Of a stretch of 64,000 nt of DNA, positions 1 through 8,310 are shown piece by piece (the first letter of the stretch is position 1; every line of letters starts with the position of its first letter). The stretch comes from Eubacterium sp. GTDB lineage: Bacteria > Bacillota > Clostridia > Oscillospirales > Acutalibacteraceae. The stretch covers positions 37,633 to 101,632 of the forward strand of contig JAFLRY010000003.1 of the NCBI GenBank assembly GCA_022511205.1, given 5' to 3'. Under the pieces are notes generated by a model, which saw only the letters and a program-made list of their open reading frames with translations, was not told the DNA's origin and did not search any database. Position numbers and translations under genes: made by a program.

Positions 1-1
1 G

Positions 2-316
2 CGTGGCGCAAAAATGTTTTTCTTTCAGTCTAACCACGAGGGAGATATTATCGACGTGATCCACGAAAGCCGCGATGAGTTTGACGGCGTAGTGATCAAC
101 GCCGGCGCGTATACCCATTATTCCTACGCTATCCGGGACGCTATCGAGGCTGTGAATGAATGCACGCCCTTCGTTGAGGTGCATATGAGCAATATTCACG
201 AGCGTGAGGATTTCAGGAAAATTTCCGTTATAACCGACGTTTGCGTAAAACAAATCTGCGGCTACGGCAAGGATAGCTACAAAATGGGTATTGATTTATT
301 ATTGGAAATAATATAA
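2..316 (+). CDS. aroQ: 3-dehydroquinate dehydratase type II, 5'-truncated by window edge
   Basis: This is the C-terminal part (about 104 residues of a usual ~145) of the dodecameric type II dehydroquinase, which converts 3-dehydroquinate to 3-dehydroshikimate in the cytoplasmic shikimate pathway. The reading frame is open from base 2, so the start lies outside the window. Family signatures visible in order are [27 protein letters not shown] and [14 protein letters not shown]; the His in VHMSNIH corresponds to the catalytic acid. It ends with TAA 45 bp before efp, an arrangement (aroQ upstream of efp) common in Clostridia. Identification is secure; only the N-terminus is missing. Confidence 0.93.
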   Translation, partial: RGAKMFFFQSNHEGDIIDVIHESRDEFDGVVINAGAYTHYSYAIRDAIEAVNECTPFVEVHMSNIHEREDFRKISVITDVCVKQICGYGKDSYKMGIDLLLEII

Positions 317-361
317 AATAAGCTTAATAAAATATTTAGTTAATTTTGGAGGTATAATATT

Positions 362-919
362 ATGGTAACAGCAGGTGATTTCAGAAACGGCGTTACTTTT
401 GAAATGGATGGTCAGGTTTACCAGATCATCGAATTTCAGCACGTTAAGCCCGGTAAGGGTGCGGCGTTCGTAAGAACCAAGATCAAGAACGTAATTCAGG
501 GCTCAGTGGTTGAAAAAACCTTTAACCCCACTGAAAAGTTCCCCACCGCTTTCATTGAGAGAAAGGATATGGTTTATTCCTACAATGATGACGGTCTCTA
601 TTATTTCATGGATCAGGAAACCTTTGATATGATCCCCGTTGGCGAGGCTGACCTCAGCGATAACTTCAGATTCGTTAAGGAAAACGACGTTTGCCGTATT
701 CTCTCCTACAAGGGCAAGGTTTTCGGCGTTGAGCCGCCTACCTTCGTTACTCTTGAGGTTACGAAGACCGATCCCGGTTTCAAGGGCAACACCGCTACCA
801 ACACGCTTAAACCCGCCGTTCTTGAGACGGGCGCGGAGATCCGCGTTCCTCTTTTCATCAACGAGGGCGATCTTATCCGTGTAGACACCAGAACCTGTGA
901 ATATATGGAAAGAGCATAA
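362..919 (+). CDS. efp: Elongation factor P
   Basis: EF-P is the tRNA-shaped translation factor that enters the ribosomal E site and rescues stalling at polyproline. The 185-residue length is standard and the three beta-barrel domains are complete. The tip loop reads [10 protein letters not shown], placing the modified lysine at K32 in the KPGKG context of the B. subtilis-type 5-aminopentanol modification rather than the beta-lysyl type of E. coli. Matching modification genes occur later in the window (36.1 kb and 44.2-46.7 kb). A strong ribosome site, GGAGG, lies just upstream of the ATG. It is followed after 18 bp by the CD1247-like gene, probably co-transcribed. Confidence 0.97.
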   Translation: MVTAGDFRNGVTFEMDGQVYQIIEFQHVKPGKGAAFVRTKIKNVIQGSVVEKTFNPTEKFPTAFIERKDMVYSYNDDGLYYFMDQETFDMIPVGEADLSDNFRFVKENDVCRILSYKGKVFGVEPPTFVTLEVTKTDPGFKGNTATNTLKPAVLETGAEIRVPLFINEGDLIRVDTRTCEYMERA

Positions 920-937
920 TTAAAAGGAGTTAAAACT

Positions 938-1339
938 ATGAATACTGTTGAAAGCTTAGGTTATCTTAAGGGTCTGCTTGACGGCCTTGACGTTGATAAC
1001 AAAAACGGCGCAAAAATCTATAAGGCGATCGTAGAGGTTCTCGAGAATATCGTTGACGATATTGATGAGATCTATGAGGAAATAGATTCCGTTGAGGAGC
1101 AGATGGACGCTATCGACGAGGATCTTGCGGCAGTTGAGGAGTATCTTGACGATGACTGCTGCTGCGATGATGATTGCGACTGCGAGGACTGCATGGGCGA
1201 ATATGAGCTTGAGTGTCCTGCCTGCTGCGAGACGATCGTTGTAGATGAGGAAACGGTTGCTGAGGGCGGACTTGAATGCCCCAACTGCGGCGAATACCTT
1301 GAATTCGACCTTGACGGCGAAGAAGAGGACAAAGAATAA
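938..1339 (+). CDS. CD1247-like acidic protein with C-terminal zinc ribbon
   Basis: A 133-residue, very acidic protein that clostridial genomes often carry directly after efp (CD1247 N-terminal-domain family, by recollection). Residues 1-75 are a predicted helical, coiled-coil-like segment rich in Asp, Glu and Ile. A Cys/Asp-rich stretch follows around residues 73-85 (DDDCCCDDDCDCEDC), then two CxxC pairs, CPAC and CPNC, typical of a zinc ribbon. The function is unknown; the ribbon suggests contact with nucleic acid or another protein. It shares the efp transcription unit and ends at a strong terminator. Confidence 0.85.
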   Translation: MNTVESLGYLKGLLDGLDVDNKNGAKIYKAIVEVLENIVDDIDEIYEEIDSVEEQMDAIDEDLAAVEEYLDDDCCCDDDCDCEDCMGEYELECPACCETIVVDEETVAEGGLECPNCGEYLEFDLDGEEEDKE

Positions 1340-1359
1340 TTAATATGAATAAGGGAAAC

Positions 1360-1396
1360 GGCTGTAAAGCAATTGAGCTTTACAGCCTGTTTTTTA
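1360..1396 (+). terminator. Intrinsic terminator of the aroQ-efp-CD1247 unit
   Basis: GCTGTAAAGC (1361-1370) and GCTTTACAGC (1377-1386) form a perfect 10-bp stem with a six-base loop, followed by a run of T at 1389-1395. Confidence 0.92.
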
Positions 1397-1416
1397 TGTT
1401 TATCCTTTAAATCGTT

Positions 1417-1725
1417 TTATTTCACTTTTTTAAGAAATAGCTTTTTCTCAAATTTTCCGTTTTTCTTTGCTTTTTTCTCTTTGATTTCTAATACTTGCTC
1501 AAGCGAACTGCCTTTGTGATTTGCAAGTGCCTCAATTACCTCGATGATATCCGCAAGCTCCTCAATTTCTTCGCTCATAAGGTATTCCCGCACTTCCTCT
1601 TTAAGCTTCCTTCTTAATTCCGCGTTATAACGCGCGTCAGTAAGAACAGATACATACGGAGTTTCGCCTTTGCTTTTGATTATTTCGGGAATATTATCTC
1701 TAACCAATTTGTTATAAATTCTCAT
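1417..1725 (-). CDS. MazG-like nucleoside triphosphate pyrophosphohydrolase
   Basis: A 102-residue all-alpha NTP pyrophosphohydrolase of the kind annotated as phosphoribosyl-ATP pyrophosphohydrolase-like. It starts MRIYNKLVRDNIPEII, a hallmark of this group, and carries the acidic motif EEIEELADIIEVIEAL that would bind Mg in MazG-type folds. A house-cleaning role on noncanonical nucleotides is the likely function; it is not the histidine-pathway HisE, since no his genes are nearby. It lies 9 bp downstream of the Nudix gene at 1735-2166 on the same strand, so the two sanitation enzymes are probably co-transcribed. Confidence 0.85.
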   Translation of the reverse strand: MRIYNKLVRDNIPEIIKSKGETPYVSVLTDARYNAELRRKLKEEVREYLMSEEIEELADIIEVIEALANHKGSSLEQVLEIKEKKAKKNGKFEKKLFLKKVK

Positions 1726-1734
1726 TGCGGTCTC

Positions 1735-2166
1735 CTATTCGGCCAAGCCCTTTTCAATTATTTTTGCGAGCAGATGCGGCTGAATGAGGGGATAAGTCCA
1801 ATTTTGAACGGGTTCGTCCGTCAAAATGATTTTTTCAATCTCACTGTGAAGCTCCGTTTCAAACGATCTTATTTCCGCAAAGCACAGCATTCCGAATGTT
1901 TCCTCACCATTGAAATTGTCAGGCGCGGTGACGGAGTAAACGCATACGGGCGTGAGATCAAAATCGATCGCTCCCGTCTCCTCATAAAGCTCACGCTCGG
2001 CGGTATCAAAAATATCCTCGCCCGGCTCACGGTGACCGCCGGGGCATTCAAAAGTATCCCTTTCCTTGTGCTTGCAGAATAACCACTTTCCGCCCGAGCG
2101 TGAAACGATAACGGCGAATTTTAAAAGCTCGTCTGCAACGCTGTCATAGAAGCGAACTACTGTCAT
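1735..2166 (-). CDS. NUDIX hydrolase
   Basis: A 143-residue Nudix-fold pyrophosphohydrolase. The Nudix box is intact: GGHREPGEDIFDTAERE followed by LYEETG at about residues 43-66, giving the metal-binding REUXEE core. The substrate cannot be deduced; candidates are damaged nucleotides or nucleotide sugars. It is the upstream gene of a two-gene minus-strand unit with the MazG-like protein. Its ATG is preceded by GAAGG on the minus strand at suitable spacing. Confidence 0.9.
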   Translation of the reverse strand: MTVVRFYDSVADELLKFAVIVSRSGGKWLFCKHKERDTFECPGGHREPGEDIFDTAERELYEETGAIDFDLTPVCVYSVTAPDNFNGEETFGMLCFAEIRSFETELHSEIEKIILTDEPVQNWTYPLIQPHLLAKIIEKGLAE

Positions 2167-2295
2167 ATTGCGCCTTCTTTCGAAAATTTGTTCTTATGAA
2201 ATTATATAATAAAATGTCCGGAATGTCAAGAATTGACAAAGTACTTTTCGCTTTTTATAATTATTGTTGAAAATCAAGCGAAAGGCAGAACGGAA

Positions 2296-2751
2296 ATGGC
2301 AGAAAAGCAAAAAGTGATTTTAACGAATATGTGTATGATATATGACGACGAGGGCAGGATTTTGGTTCAGAACAGGCTCGCCAAGGATTGGGGCGGCGTT
2401 ACCTTCCCCGGCGGGCACGTGGAAAAGGATGAATCCTTCTACGAAAGCGTTATCCGTGAAGTCAAGGAAGAAACGGGGCTTGATATCGAGTGTCCGCAGA
2501 TCTGCGGAATAAAAAACTGGCACGTAAAACGCGACGTGAGATATATAGTTCTGTTTTATAAAACGAATCGCTTTTCGGGCGAGATCCGCTCATCTGAAGA
2601 AGGCGAAGTCTTTTGGATAAAACCTGAAGAACTGAAAAACTATAAGCTGGCAAGCGATTTCGATGAAATGTATGAAATTTTCGCAAACGATGAGCTGCAG
2701 GAAATGCAGTGGATCAAGGAAAACGGCGAATGGGTAAAGAGGATATTTTAA
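2296..2751 (+). CDS. NUDIX hydrolase, MutT/8-oxo-dGTP diphosphatase type
   Basis: A 151-residue Nudix enzyme, probably hydrolysing oxidised purine nucleotides. The Nudix box GGHVEKDESFYESVIRE plus VKEETG is complete. The frame is open from a GTG-like codon at 2233, but the ATG at 2296 (MAEKQKVILTN) is chosen because it starts at the family N-terminus and follows GGCAGAACGGAA, a weak ribosome site. It is divergent from the other Nudix/MazG pair, so this 1.3-kb stretch holds three nucleotide-cleaning enzymes. It ends at a strong bidirectional terminator. Confidence 0.9.
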   Translation: MAEKQKVILTNMCMIYDDEGRILVQNRLAKDWGGVTFPGGHVEKDESFYESVIREVKEETGLDIECPQICGIKNWHVKRDVRYIVLFYKTNRFSGEIRSSEEGEVFWIKPEELKNYKLASDFDEMYEIFANDELQEMQWIKENGEWVKRIF

Positions 2752-2755
2752 ATGA

Positions 2756-2793
2756 AAAACGGACGGTGTGGGCACCGTCCGTTTTGGCTTTTT
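2756..2793. terminator. Bidirectional intrinsic terminator
   Basis: AAAACGGACGGTG (2756-2768) and CACCGTCCGTTTT (2773-2785) form a perfect 13-bp stem with a 4-base loop and T-rich ends on both strands. It separates the convergent Nudix gene and the lipoprotein gene. Confidence 0.93.
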
Positions 2794-2808
2794 TATTAAG
2801 TTTTCCGT

Positions 2809-3147
2809 TTAGCCTAAGCCGTTTTGAACAGCATCTCCAACGTCATCGATTGCGTCGCCCACGCCGTCAGCAACGTCGTTGCCTGCATTGCCTAAGTCTG
2901 AAAGCGCCTCGCTGGCGTTGTCTCCAATGTCTGAAAGACCTTCGCTTACGTCGTTTCCAAAGTCATTGCCGCGATCATTGCTCGTGCCGTTATTGTCCAT
3001 AATGTCATTCGTGGTATTTGCTCTGTTTGTAGTGCTGGTTGTGTTTCTCGGATTCGTAGTGCCTGAGTTGTCCATTCTGCCGCAGGCCACGAATACGGCT
3101 ATAACAACTGCAAATACGATCATAAAAATTAAAGTTTTATTTTTCAT
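2809..3147 (-). CDS. Small Asp/Asn/Gly-rich lipoprotein
   Basis: A 112-residue exported lipoprotein. The N-terminus MKNKTLIF plus a hydrophobic stretch ends in the lipobox VAC with Cys22 as the lipidation site. The mature part is low complexity: a Thr/Asn-rich linker followed by amphipathic repeats of the type DVSEGLSDIGDNASEAL that read as pseudo-heptads. No enzyme domain is visible. It lies 74 bp downstream of ypeB on the same strand, so a spore-envelope or germination role is possible but only by association. Confidence 0.8.
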   Translation of the reverse strand: MKNKTLIFMIVFAVVIAVFVACGRMDNSGTTNPRNTTSTTNRANTTNDIMDNNGTSNDRGNDFGNDVSEGLSDIGDNASEALSDLGNAGNDVADGVGDAIDDVGDAVQNGLG

Positions 3148-3221
3148 AGTATTTACTTCCTTTCTGTTATATTATTATCAGCGATCGTTCTATTATTCAT
3201 TTAAATTTTTCAAATAATGGT

Positions 3222-4550
3222 TTATTTTGTCAGCGTGCCGTTATCGGAGTAGAGAAGCATAAGAATGTTTTCCTCTTCGCCCGTTTTGGTGTTGATATAG
3301 ATCAAAACCTCATCACCGCTGCTTTTTCCCGCGCAGTGGTATTCGATACAAGCGGCTTCGGTTCCGTTTTCTTTGGGGATAACGCAATATTTGCTCGATA
3401 TCACGTCAACGTGCTTTGAAAGACTGCTTCTGAGATCGCTCTCCGAAACATTTACCGTGATGTCCTTTCGCGTTTTGTGGTTGGTGAGATAGCCCTTTGC
3501 TTCAAAGGAGTATATCTTGCCGTTCGCAAGGGATACGCCCACCTTGATAAGATCGGAATAATAAGTTACCCCCTTGTTGGTATAGGCAAAATTTATCAGG
3601 CAAATGTTGCCGTGATTGGCGTAATAAGTGTCCTTCATACCCTCGTAGCCGAGCCTTTTCAGATAAGCCGATGCAACGTTAATGGCGTTTTCCTCGGTAA
3701 CGGTGCGGTCCTCCGCCTTATCGGAGCAAAGGATATATGCTATATGCCCGCCGTTTTTAGAAACGGCAACGTTGCAGTTTTTATAAGTGTAGTTGTAGCA
3801 GGGGACTGTTCCGTCTTCCTCGCCGGCGTAGGTCAGCTTATCCGTTGTAACGTAAAGCGCCTTTGCCGCCTGCTTAAGCGCTTCATCGCGGGTGATCTCC
3901 GCTTCCTTCTTTACCTCTGCTTCCTTGTTCAGCACGGCGTCCGCAAACGGACCGTCATAAAGCAGGGTGGGGTAGTCCGAAAAAGTATCTTCCGCCTGTG
4001 TGAAGTCCAGAGAAAGGGAGGAAACCTTCGAGTCACCGTTGCTGTTTTGTATTTCGTTTTCCGTGATCTCTCCGCCGTTACTGCATCTCGTTACCATATC
4101 GTTAACGCATTTGGCGTATTTGTTCGCGTAATCAAGGAGTTTCTGCAGATTTTCATATTCCTCGTCGCTGATCTCGGTTTTATTCTTGACCTTTTCTGAA
4201 AGATAGGCGGCGTAATCTCCCGCCTGGCTCAAAAATTTGTACGCGCCGCTCAGGTTCATCTGCTCGATCGGCAGATGGGAAAGGGCGTTTTTAGCCGTGC
4301 TGCACTCCGTGTAAAGATCCTCCGAAAGCCTTTGCATCATCGTGGTAGTTGAGGCATAGGTGCTTTTGGTGAGATTTGTTTCAATGGAATCCATACATTC
4401 CGATAATTCATTGAGACTCTGCTGATAGGCAGCCTCAAGGCGCGATTTATACGTTGCGCTGGTGTGATTGCCGATTATCGCGTATGCCGCAAGAACTGCC
4501 ACGATGCAAACGGCGTATGAAAAAAATCTTATACTCGTTCGATTTGTCAT
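3222..4550 (-). CDS. ypeB: Germination protein YpeB
   Basis: A 442-residue spore inner-membrane protein needed in Bacillus for assembly and stability of the cortex hydrolase SleB. The sequence begins with a membrane anchor at about residues 8-26, continues with the helical YpeB domain, and has C-terminal PepSY-like modules (for example around DEALKQAAKALYV and EENAINVASAYLKRLG). The length matches the family. Unusually for the gene pair, no sleB is adjacent: upstream is the divergent proB and downstream only the small lipoprotein. Expression in the forespore is expected from family knowledge; no clear forespore promoter was identified. Confidence 0.9.
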   Translation of the reverse strand: MTNRTSIRFFSYAVCIVAVLAAYAIIGNHTSATYKSRLEAAYQQSLNELSECMDSIETNLTKSTYASTTTMMQRLSEDLYTECSTAKNALSHLPIEQMNLSGAYKFLSQAGDYAAYLSEKVKNKTEISDEEYENLQKLLDYANKYAKCVNDMVTRCSNGGEITENEIQNSNGDSKVSSLSLDFTQAEDTFSDYPTLLYDGPFADAVLNKEAEVKKEAEITRDEALKQAAKALYVTTDKLTYAGEEDGTVPCYNYTYKNCNVAVSKNGGHIAYILCSDKAEDRTVTEENAINVASAYLKRLGYEGMKDTYYANHGNICLINFAYTNKGVTYYSDLIKVGVSLANGKIYSFEAKGYLTNHKTRKDITVNVSESDLRSSLSKHVDVISSKYCVIPKENGTEAACIEYHCAGKSSGDEVLIYINTKTGEEENILMLLYSDNGTLTK

Positions 4551-4609
4551 GTTGTTTCAACCTCCGAATGTATTTTTGCCCCGAAATGCTAAAAACATAC
4601 AAAAAAGGC

Positions 4610-4638
4610 TTTAAATGCGGCGATGAATTTGGTATACT
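4610..4638 (+). promoter_or_regulatory. Sigma-A-like promoter of proBA
   Basis: TTTAAA (4610-4615), 17-bp spacer and TATACT (4633-4638), 31 bp before the proB ATG. The -35 is poor, the -10 good. Confidence 0.55.
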
Positions 4639-4669
4639 AATAGCAATTGTAATTTGAGGAGATTTCCTA

Positions 4670-5458
4670 ATGCTTGGAAAAGGCGAAAAGAAAAGGATAG
4701 TCGTTAAGGTGGGAACCTCAACACTTACCCACGAAACAGGAAAAACGAATATTGCCAGGATAGCGAAGCTTGCCTCCGTTTTGTCCGATCTCAAAAACGA
4801 GGGATACGAGGTCATTCTCGTTTCCTCCGGCGCAATCGGCGTTGGCACGGGAAAACTGAGGCTCAGCGAAAAGCCCGAAACAACAAAGGGGCTTCAGGCG
4901 GCAGCCGCGGTAGGGCAGTGCGAACTGATGTTTCTTTATGATAAAATGTTTTCGGAATACGGAGTGGTGGTAAGTCAGCTCCTTTTCACCTCAGACGAGC
5001 TGTATAACGAGGAAAGCAAAGGCCATTTGGTGGACACCTTTAATCAGCTTTTGGAATACGATTGTCTGCCGATAGTAAATGAAAACGATTCTATCTCCGT
5101 TGAGGAACTGCTGAACGGCGATAACGATTGCCTTTCGGCAAGAGTTGCCGAAATAACCGGTTCCGATCTGTTAATACTTTTAACGGATACGAACGGACTT
5201 TATGACAGTGATCCTTCTGCCAATCCAAGCGCGAAGCTGATCGAAACAGTTGATGAGATAAACGACGATATACGCGCCATTGCGGGAAGCGCGGGCAAGC
5301 GCGGAACGGGCGGCTTTACTACAAAAATTAAGGCGGCGGAAATAGCTGTTAATTCCGGCATACCGGTAGTTATAATGAACGGCTCCAAGCCCACGGATAT
5401 CTATAAGGTGCTGGAGGGCAGACCGATCGGAACGTATTTTAAGGCGGTGAAGAAATGA
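4670..5458 (+). CDS. proB: Glutamate 5-kinase (no PUA domain)
   Basis: This enzyme phosphorylates glutamate to gamma-glutamyl phosphate, the first step of proline synthesis. At 262 residues it is the short form containing only the amino-acid-kinase domain; the C-terminal PUA domain of the E. coli-type enzyme is absent. Motifs include VVKVGTSTLTHE at the N-terminus, LVSSGAIGVG, and VNENDSIS, plus GTGGFTTKIKAAEIA near the nucleotide site. GAGGAG precedes the ATG. The stop overlaps the proA start by 4 bp (ATGA), indicating translational coupling. Confidence 0.96.
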   Translation: MLGKGEKKRIVVKVGTSTLTHETGKTNIARIAKLASVLSDLKNEGYEVILVSSGAIGVGTGKLRLSEKPETTKGLQAAAAVGQCELMFLYDKMFSEYGVVVSQLLFTSDELYNEESKGHLVDTFNQLLEYDCLPIVNENDSISVEELLNGDNDCLSARVAEITGSDLLILLTDTNGLYDSDPSANPSAKLIETVDEINDDIRAIAGSAGKRGTGGFTTKIKAAEIAVNSGIPVVIMNGSKPTDIYKVLEGRPIGTYFKAVKK

Positions 5459-6690
5459 TCGAGCTTGCAAAAAAGGCAGTTCAGGCAAAGGATTTTCTTT
5501 CCACCGTTACGGAAGCGCAGAAAAACACGGCGCTGAACGCCATTGCGAAAGCACTGCGTGAAAACGCCGAAGCGATCATTGAAGCGAATAAAAAAGATCT
5601 TGAAAACGGCGAAAAAGCGGGTCTTAATAAAGGCTTGCTCGACAGATTGATGCTTGACGAAGCGCGGATCGAGGGTATCGCTCAGGGCGTTGAAAGCGTC
5701 GCAATGCTTCCCGATCCCTGCAATATAACGCTGGAGGAGATCGAGCGCCCTAACGGTCTTGTTATAAAAAAGGTTACTGTGCCGATCGGCGTTATCGGGA
5801 TCATCTACGAGGCGCGCCCGAACGTTACGGCGGACGCCGCGGCGCTCTGCCTGAAAAGCTCAAATGCCGTTATCCTGCGGGGCGGCAAGGAAGCGATAAA
5901 CTCAAATATAGCCATTGCCGATATTATGCGAAACGCCATAAAGGAATGCGGCTTTGACGAAAACTGTATTCGGCTTGTAACGGATACCTCAAGAAATTCG
6001 GCAAACGAAATGATGAAGCTGAACGGCTATCTCGATTGCCTGATTCCCAGAGGCGGGAAAAATCTCATTAAATCAGTCGTTGAGAATTCCACAGTTCCCG
6101 TAATAGAAACAGGCTCGGGCAACTGCCATATTTACGTTGACGATGACTGCGATATCGATATGGCGGCTCAGATCATTTTCAACGCCAAAACACAGCGGAT
6201 AAGCGTTTGCAATGCCTGTGAAAGTCTTGTAATAAATTCGGCAATAATAGATAAGGCGATGCCGAAAATCAAGGCGCTTCTTGATACGAAAAACGTTGAA
6301 ATTCGCGGCGACGAGCGGGCAATGGGCGCGGCAGCAGGCATACTCCCCGCGACAGATGAGGACTTTTCTACGGAGTATCTTGATTATATTATTAGCGTAA
6401 AAACCGTTGATACTCTTGACGAAGCGATAAAGCATATCAACAAAAACTCCACGCGTCACAGTGAGGCTATCATTACCAACAATGACGCGCACGCAAGGGA
6501 GTTTTTACAGCGCATTGATTCCTCCTCGGTTTATGTTAACGCCTCGACGAGATTTACGGACGGCGGCGAGTTCGGGCTCGGCGCAGAGATCGGAATATCT
6601 ACTCAGAAGCTCCACGCCAGAGGACCGATGGGGCTTCGTGAGCTTACCACTACAAAGTATTTGATTTTCGGAAACGGACAGACAAGATAG
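5455..6690 (+). CDS. proA: Gamma-glutamyl phosphate reductase
   Basis: This NADPH-dependent dehydrogenase-fold enzyme reduces gamma-glutamyl phosphate to glutamate semialdehyde, the second step of proline synthesis. The 411-residue length is standard. The catalytic Cys is C252 in the motif SVCNACE; the C-terminal signature FGLGAEIGISTQKLHARGP is intact. Translation is coupled to proB through the overlapping ATGA. The gene ends about 78 bp before the flippase gene with no obvious terminator, so some read-through is possible. Confidence 0.97.
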   Translation: MIELAKKAVQAKDFLSTVTEAQKNTALNAIAKALRENAEAIIEANKKDLENGEKAGLNKGLLDRLMLDEARIEGIAQGVESVAMLPDPCNITLEEIERPNGLVIKKVTVPIGVIGIIYEARPNVTADAAALCLKSSNAVILRGGKEAINSNIAIADIMRNAIKECGFDENCIRLVTDTSRNSANEMMKLNGYLDCLIPRGGKNLIKSVVENSTVPVIETGSGNCHIYVDDDCDIDMAAQIIFNAKTQRISVCNACESLVINSAIIDKAMPKIKALLDTKNVEIRGDERAMGAAAGILPATDEDFSTEYLDYIISVKTVDTLDEAIKHINKNSTRHSEAIITNNDAHAREFLQRIDSSSVYVNASTRFTDGGEFGLGAEIGISTQKLHARGPMGLRELTTTKYLIFGNGQTR

Positions 6691-6767
6691 CTTTTCTTTT
6701 AGAATAAAAAGCAAAAATTTTGAATAATCTATACGGCGGCTTGATCGCTGCCGCGGCGGGAGAAAAT

Positions 6768-8207
6768 ATGGATAAGTATAAAAAATTAGCTTCTAATACA
6801 ATAATTTTCGCGATAGGCACTTTTTCATCAAAGGTGCTTACGATATTGCTCACGTCTTTTTACACCCGCGTTATGGCAACGGGGGATTTCGGCGGAGCAA
6901 CGCTTATTCAAAACGCCGTTAATATTCTTGTTCCCGTTGTCACTCTTGCCGTAAACTCCGCGGCGCTGAGATTCGCCATAGATAAATCCACCGATAAAAA
7001 GGGCGTTTTCACAACGGGAGTGGCAACAACGCTTATCGGATTTGCCATATTCTGTCTTTTCTCTCCCTTCGTTTCGATGATACAGATCAACGATTTCAGG
7101 CTCGGCGAATACGCGATACTGCTTTACGTTATGCTTCTCGGCACATCGCTCAGAGAGCTTACTCAGCAGTTCGTTCGCGGTATGGGGCATGTTAAAATAT
7201 TCGCTTTAGACGGCGTTATCGCAACCGGCACCACGGCACTGTTTACGTTCCTGTATCTCGGTGTGTTCAATTTCGGCATATACGGCTATATTTTAGCTAT
7301 CTTTACCAGCGATATGCTCTCTGTATTCTTTATGTTTATTACGGTTAAGCTGTGGAGATATATTGATTTTAAAAACGGTCTCAAAAAGAATATCGCTTTC
7401 CCGATGCTCAAATACTGTATTCCGCTTATCCCCACCATAATCCTTTGGTGGATCATCAACGTTTCGGATCAGTATATCGTAACCTATTATAACGGCGTTG
7501 CCGTAAGCGGAATTTATACTGCGGCTTATAAGATACCTAATCTTATCGTTATCTTCGCAACGATATTTATCAACGCCTGGCAGCTTTCGGCGGTTGACGA
7601 GTATGACAGTGAAGGAAAAGCAGAATTCTTCACTAAGGTGTTCAAGGTTTACAGCGGCGGCCTTTTCGTTGTGGGAGCGTTTCTGATAACAGGCTCAAGG
7701 ATCATAACGAGTATTTATCTCGGACCTGATTATTACGATGCCTGGCATTACGAGCCGATTCTCGTTATCGCCACCACGTTTTCAAATATCGTGAATTTCT
7801 ATGCTTCCGTTTATATGGCGGAGAAAAAGAGCGTGCTTTCAATGCTCACGGCGGGCACGGGCGCGGTTACAAATATAGTGCTCAATTTCATTCTCATTCC
7901 TAAGATGGGCCCATACGGCGCGGCCATCGCAACGGCAATATCCTTTGTATTGGTTTTTGCCATTCGCGTGGTTAATACGAAAAAATTCGTTAATATTAAA
8001 ATTAATTGGATCCGCTTTGCGCTTTCTTTCCTTTTGATGATCGGCTCTGTTTGCGTTATGCAGTTTGAAATCGGCGGAGAATGGGGAAGCTTCGGCATTT
8101 CCCTTGCGCTGACCGCCGCGATGATCCTTGTGAATATCGGGGCAGTTATAGACATAGTTAAGCTGTTTTTGGATAAATTTCTCAAAAAAAGAGGCCAAAG
8201 CGTATAA
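6768..8207 (+). CDS. Polysaccharide flippase, MOP/Wzx-SpoVB family
   Basis: A 479-residue integral membrane protein of the MATE/MOP superfamily that would flip lipid-linked oligosaccharides. About 12-14 hydrophobic segments are visible; the N-terminal motif SNTIIFAIGTFSSKVLTILL and TRVMATGDFG are typical of Wzx-like flippases. The open frame extends back to a TTG at 6720, but the ATG at 6768 with GGGAG eight bases upstream starts directly at the conserved N-terminus. No glycosyltransferases flank it, so its substrate (capsule, teichoic-type polymer or lipid II-like) cannot be inferred. Confidence 0.87.
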   Translation: MDKYKKLASNTIIFAIGTFSSKVLTILLTSFYTRVMATGDFGGATLIQNAVNILVPVVTLAVNSAALRFAIDKSTDKKGVFTTGVATTLIGFAIFCLFSPFVSMIQINDFRLGEYAILLYVMLLGTSLRELTQQFVRGMGHVKIFALDGVIATGTTALFTFLYLGVFNFGIYGYILAIFTSDMLSVFFMFITVKLWRYIDFKNGLKKNIAFPMLKYCIPLIPTIILWWIINVSDQYIVTYYNGVAVSGIYTAAYKIPNLIVIFATIFINAWQLSAVDEYDSEGKAEFFTKVFKVYSGGLFVVGAFLITGSRIITSIYLGPDYYDAWHYEPILVIATTFSNIVNFYASVYMAEKKSVLSMLTAGTGAVTNIVLNFILIPKMGPYGAAIATAISFVLVFAIRVVNTKKFVNIKINWIRFALSFLLMIGSVCVMQFEIGGEWGSFGISLALTAAMILVNIGAVIDIVKLFLDKFLKKRGQSV

Positions 8208-8224
8208 TTAAATTGCACTTGCTA

Positions 8225-8253
8225 TTGAAATATTTGCTATTTTAGTATATAAT
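8225..8253 (+). promoter_or_regulatory. Sigma-A promoter of glgP
   Basis: TTGAAA (8225-8230), exact 17-bp spacer, consensus TATAAT (8248-8253). An ACAAACA/TGTTTGT inverted repeat lies between this and the ribosome site and could be an operator or a leader hairpin. Confidence 0.8.
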
Positions 8254-8310
8254 TGACAAACAATTTCAATTTTTAACTGTTTGTTTATTGATCTTTTGGA
8301 GGTTTTGTAT

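Noticed and set aside
3477..4199. 240-codon open frame on + strand inside ypeB
   Set aside because: It is antisense to a clear YpeB, lacks a ribosome site and a recognisable protein sequence; a shadow of codon bias.
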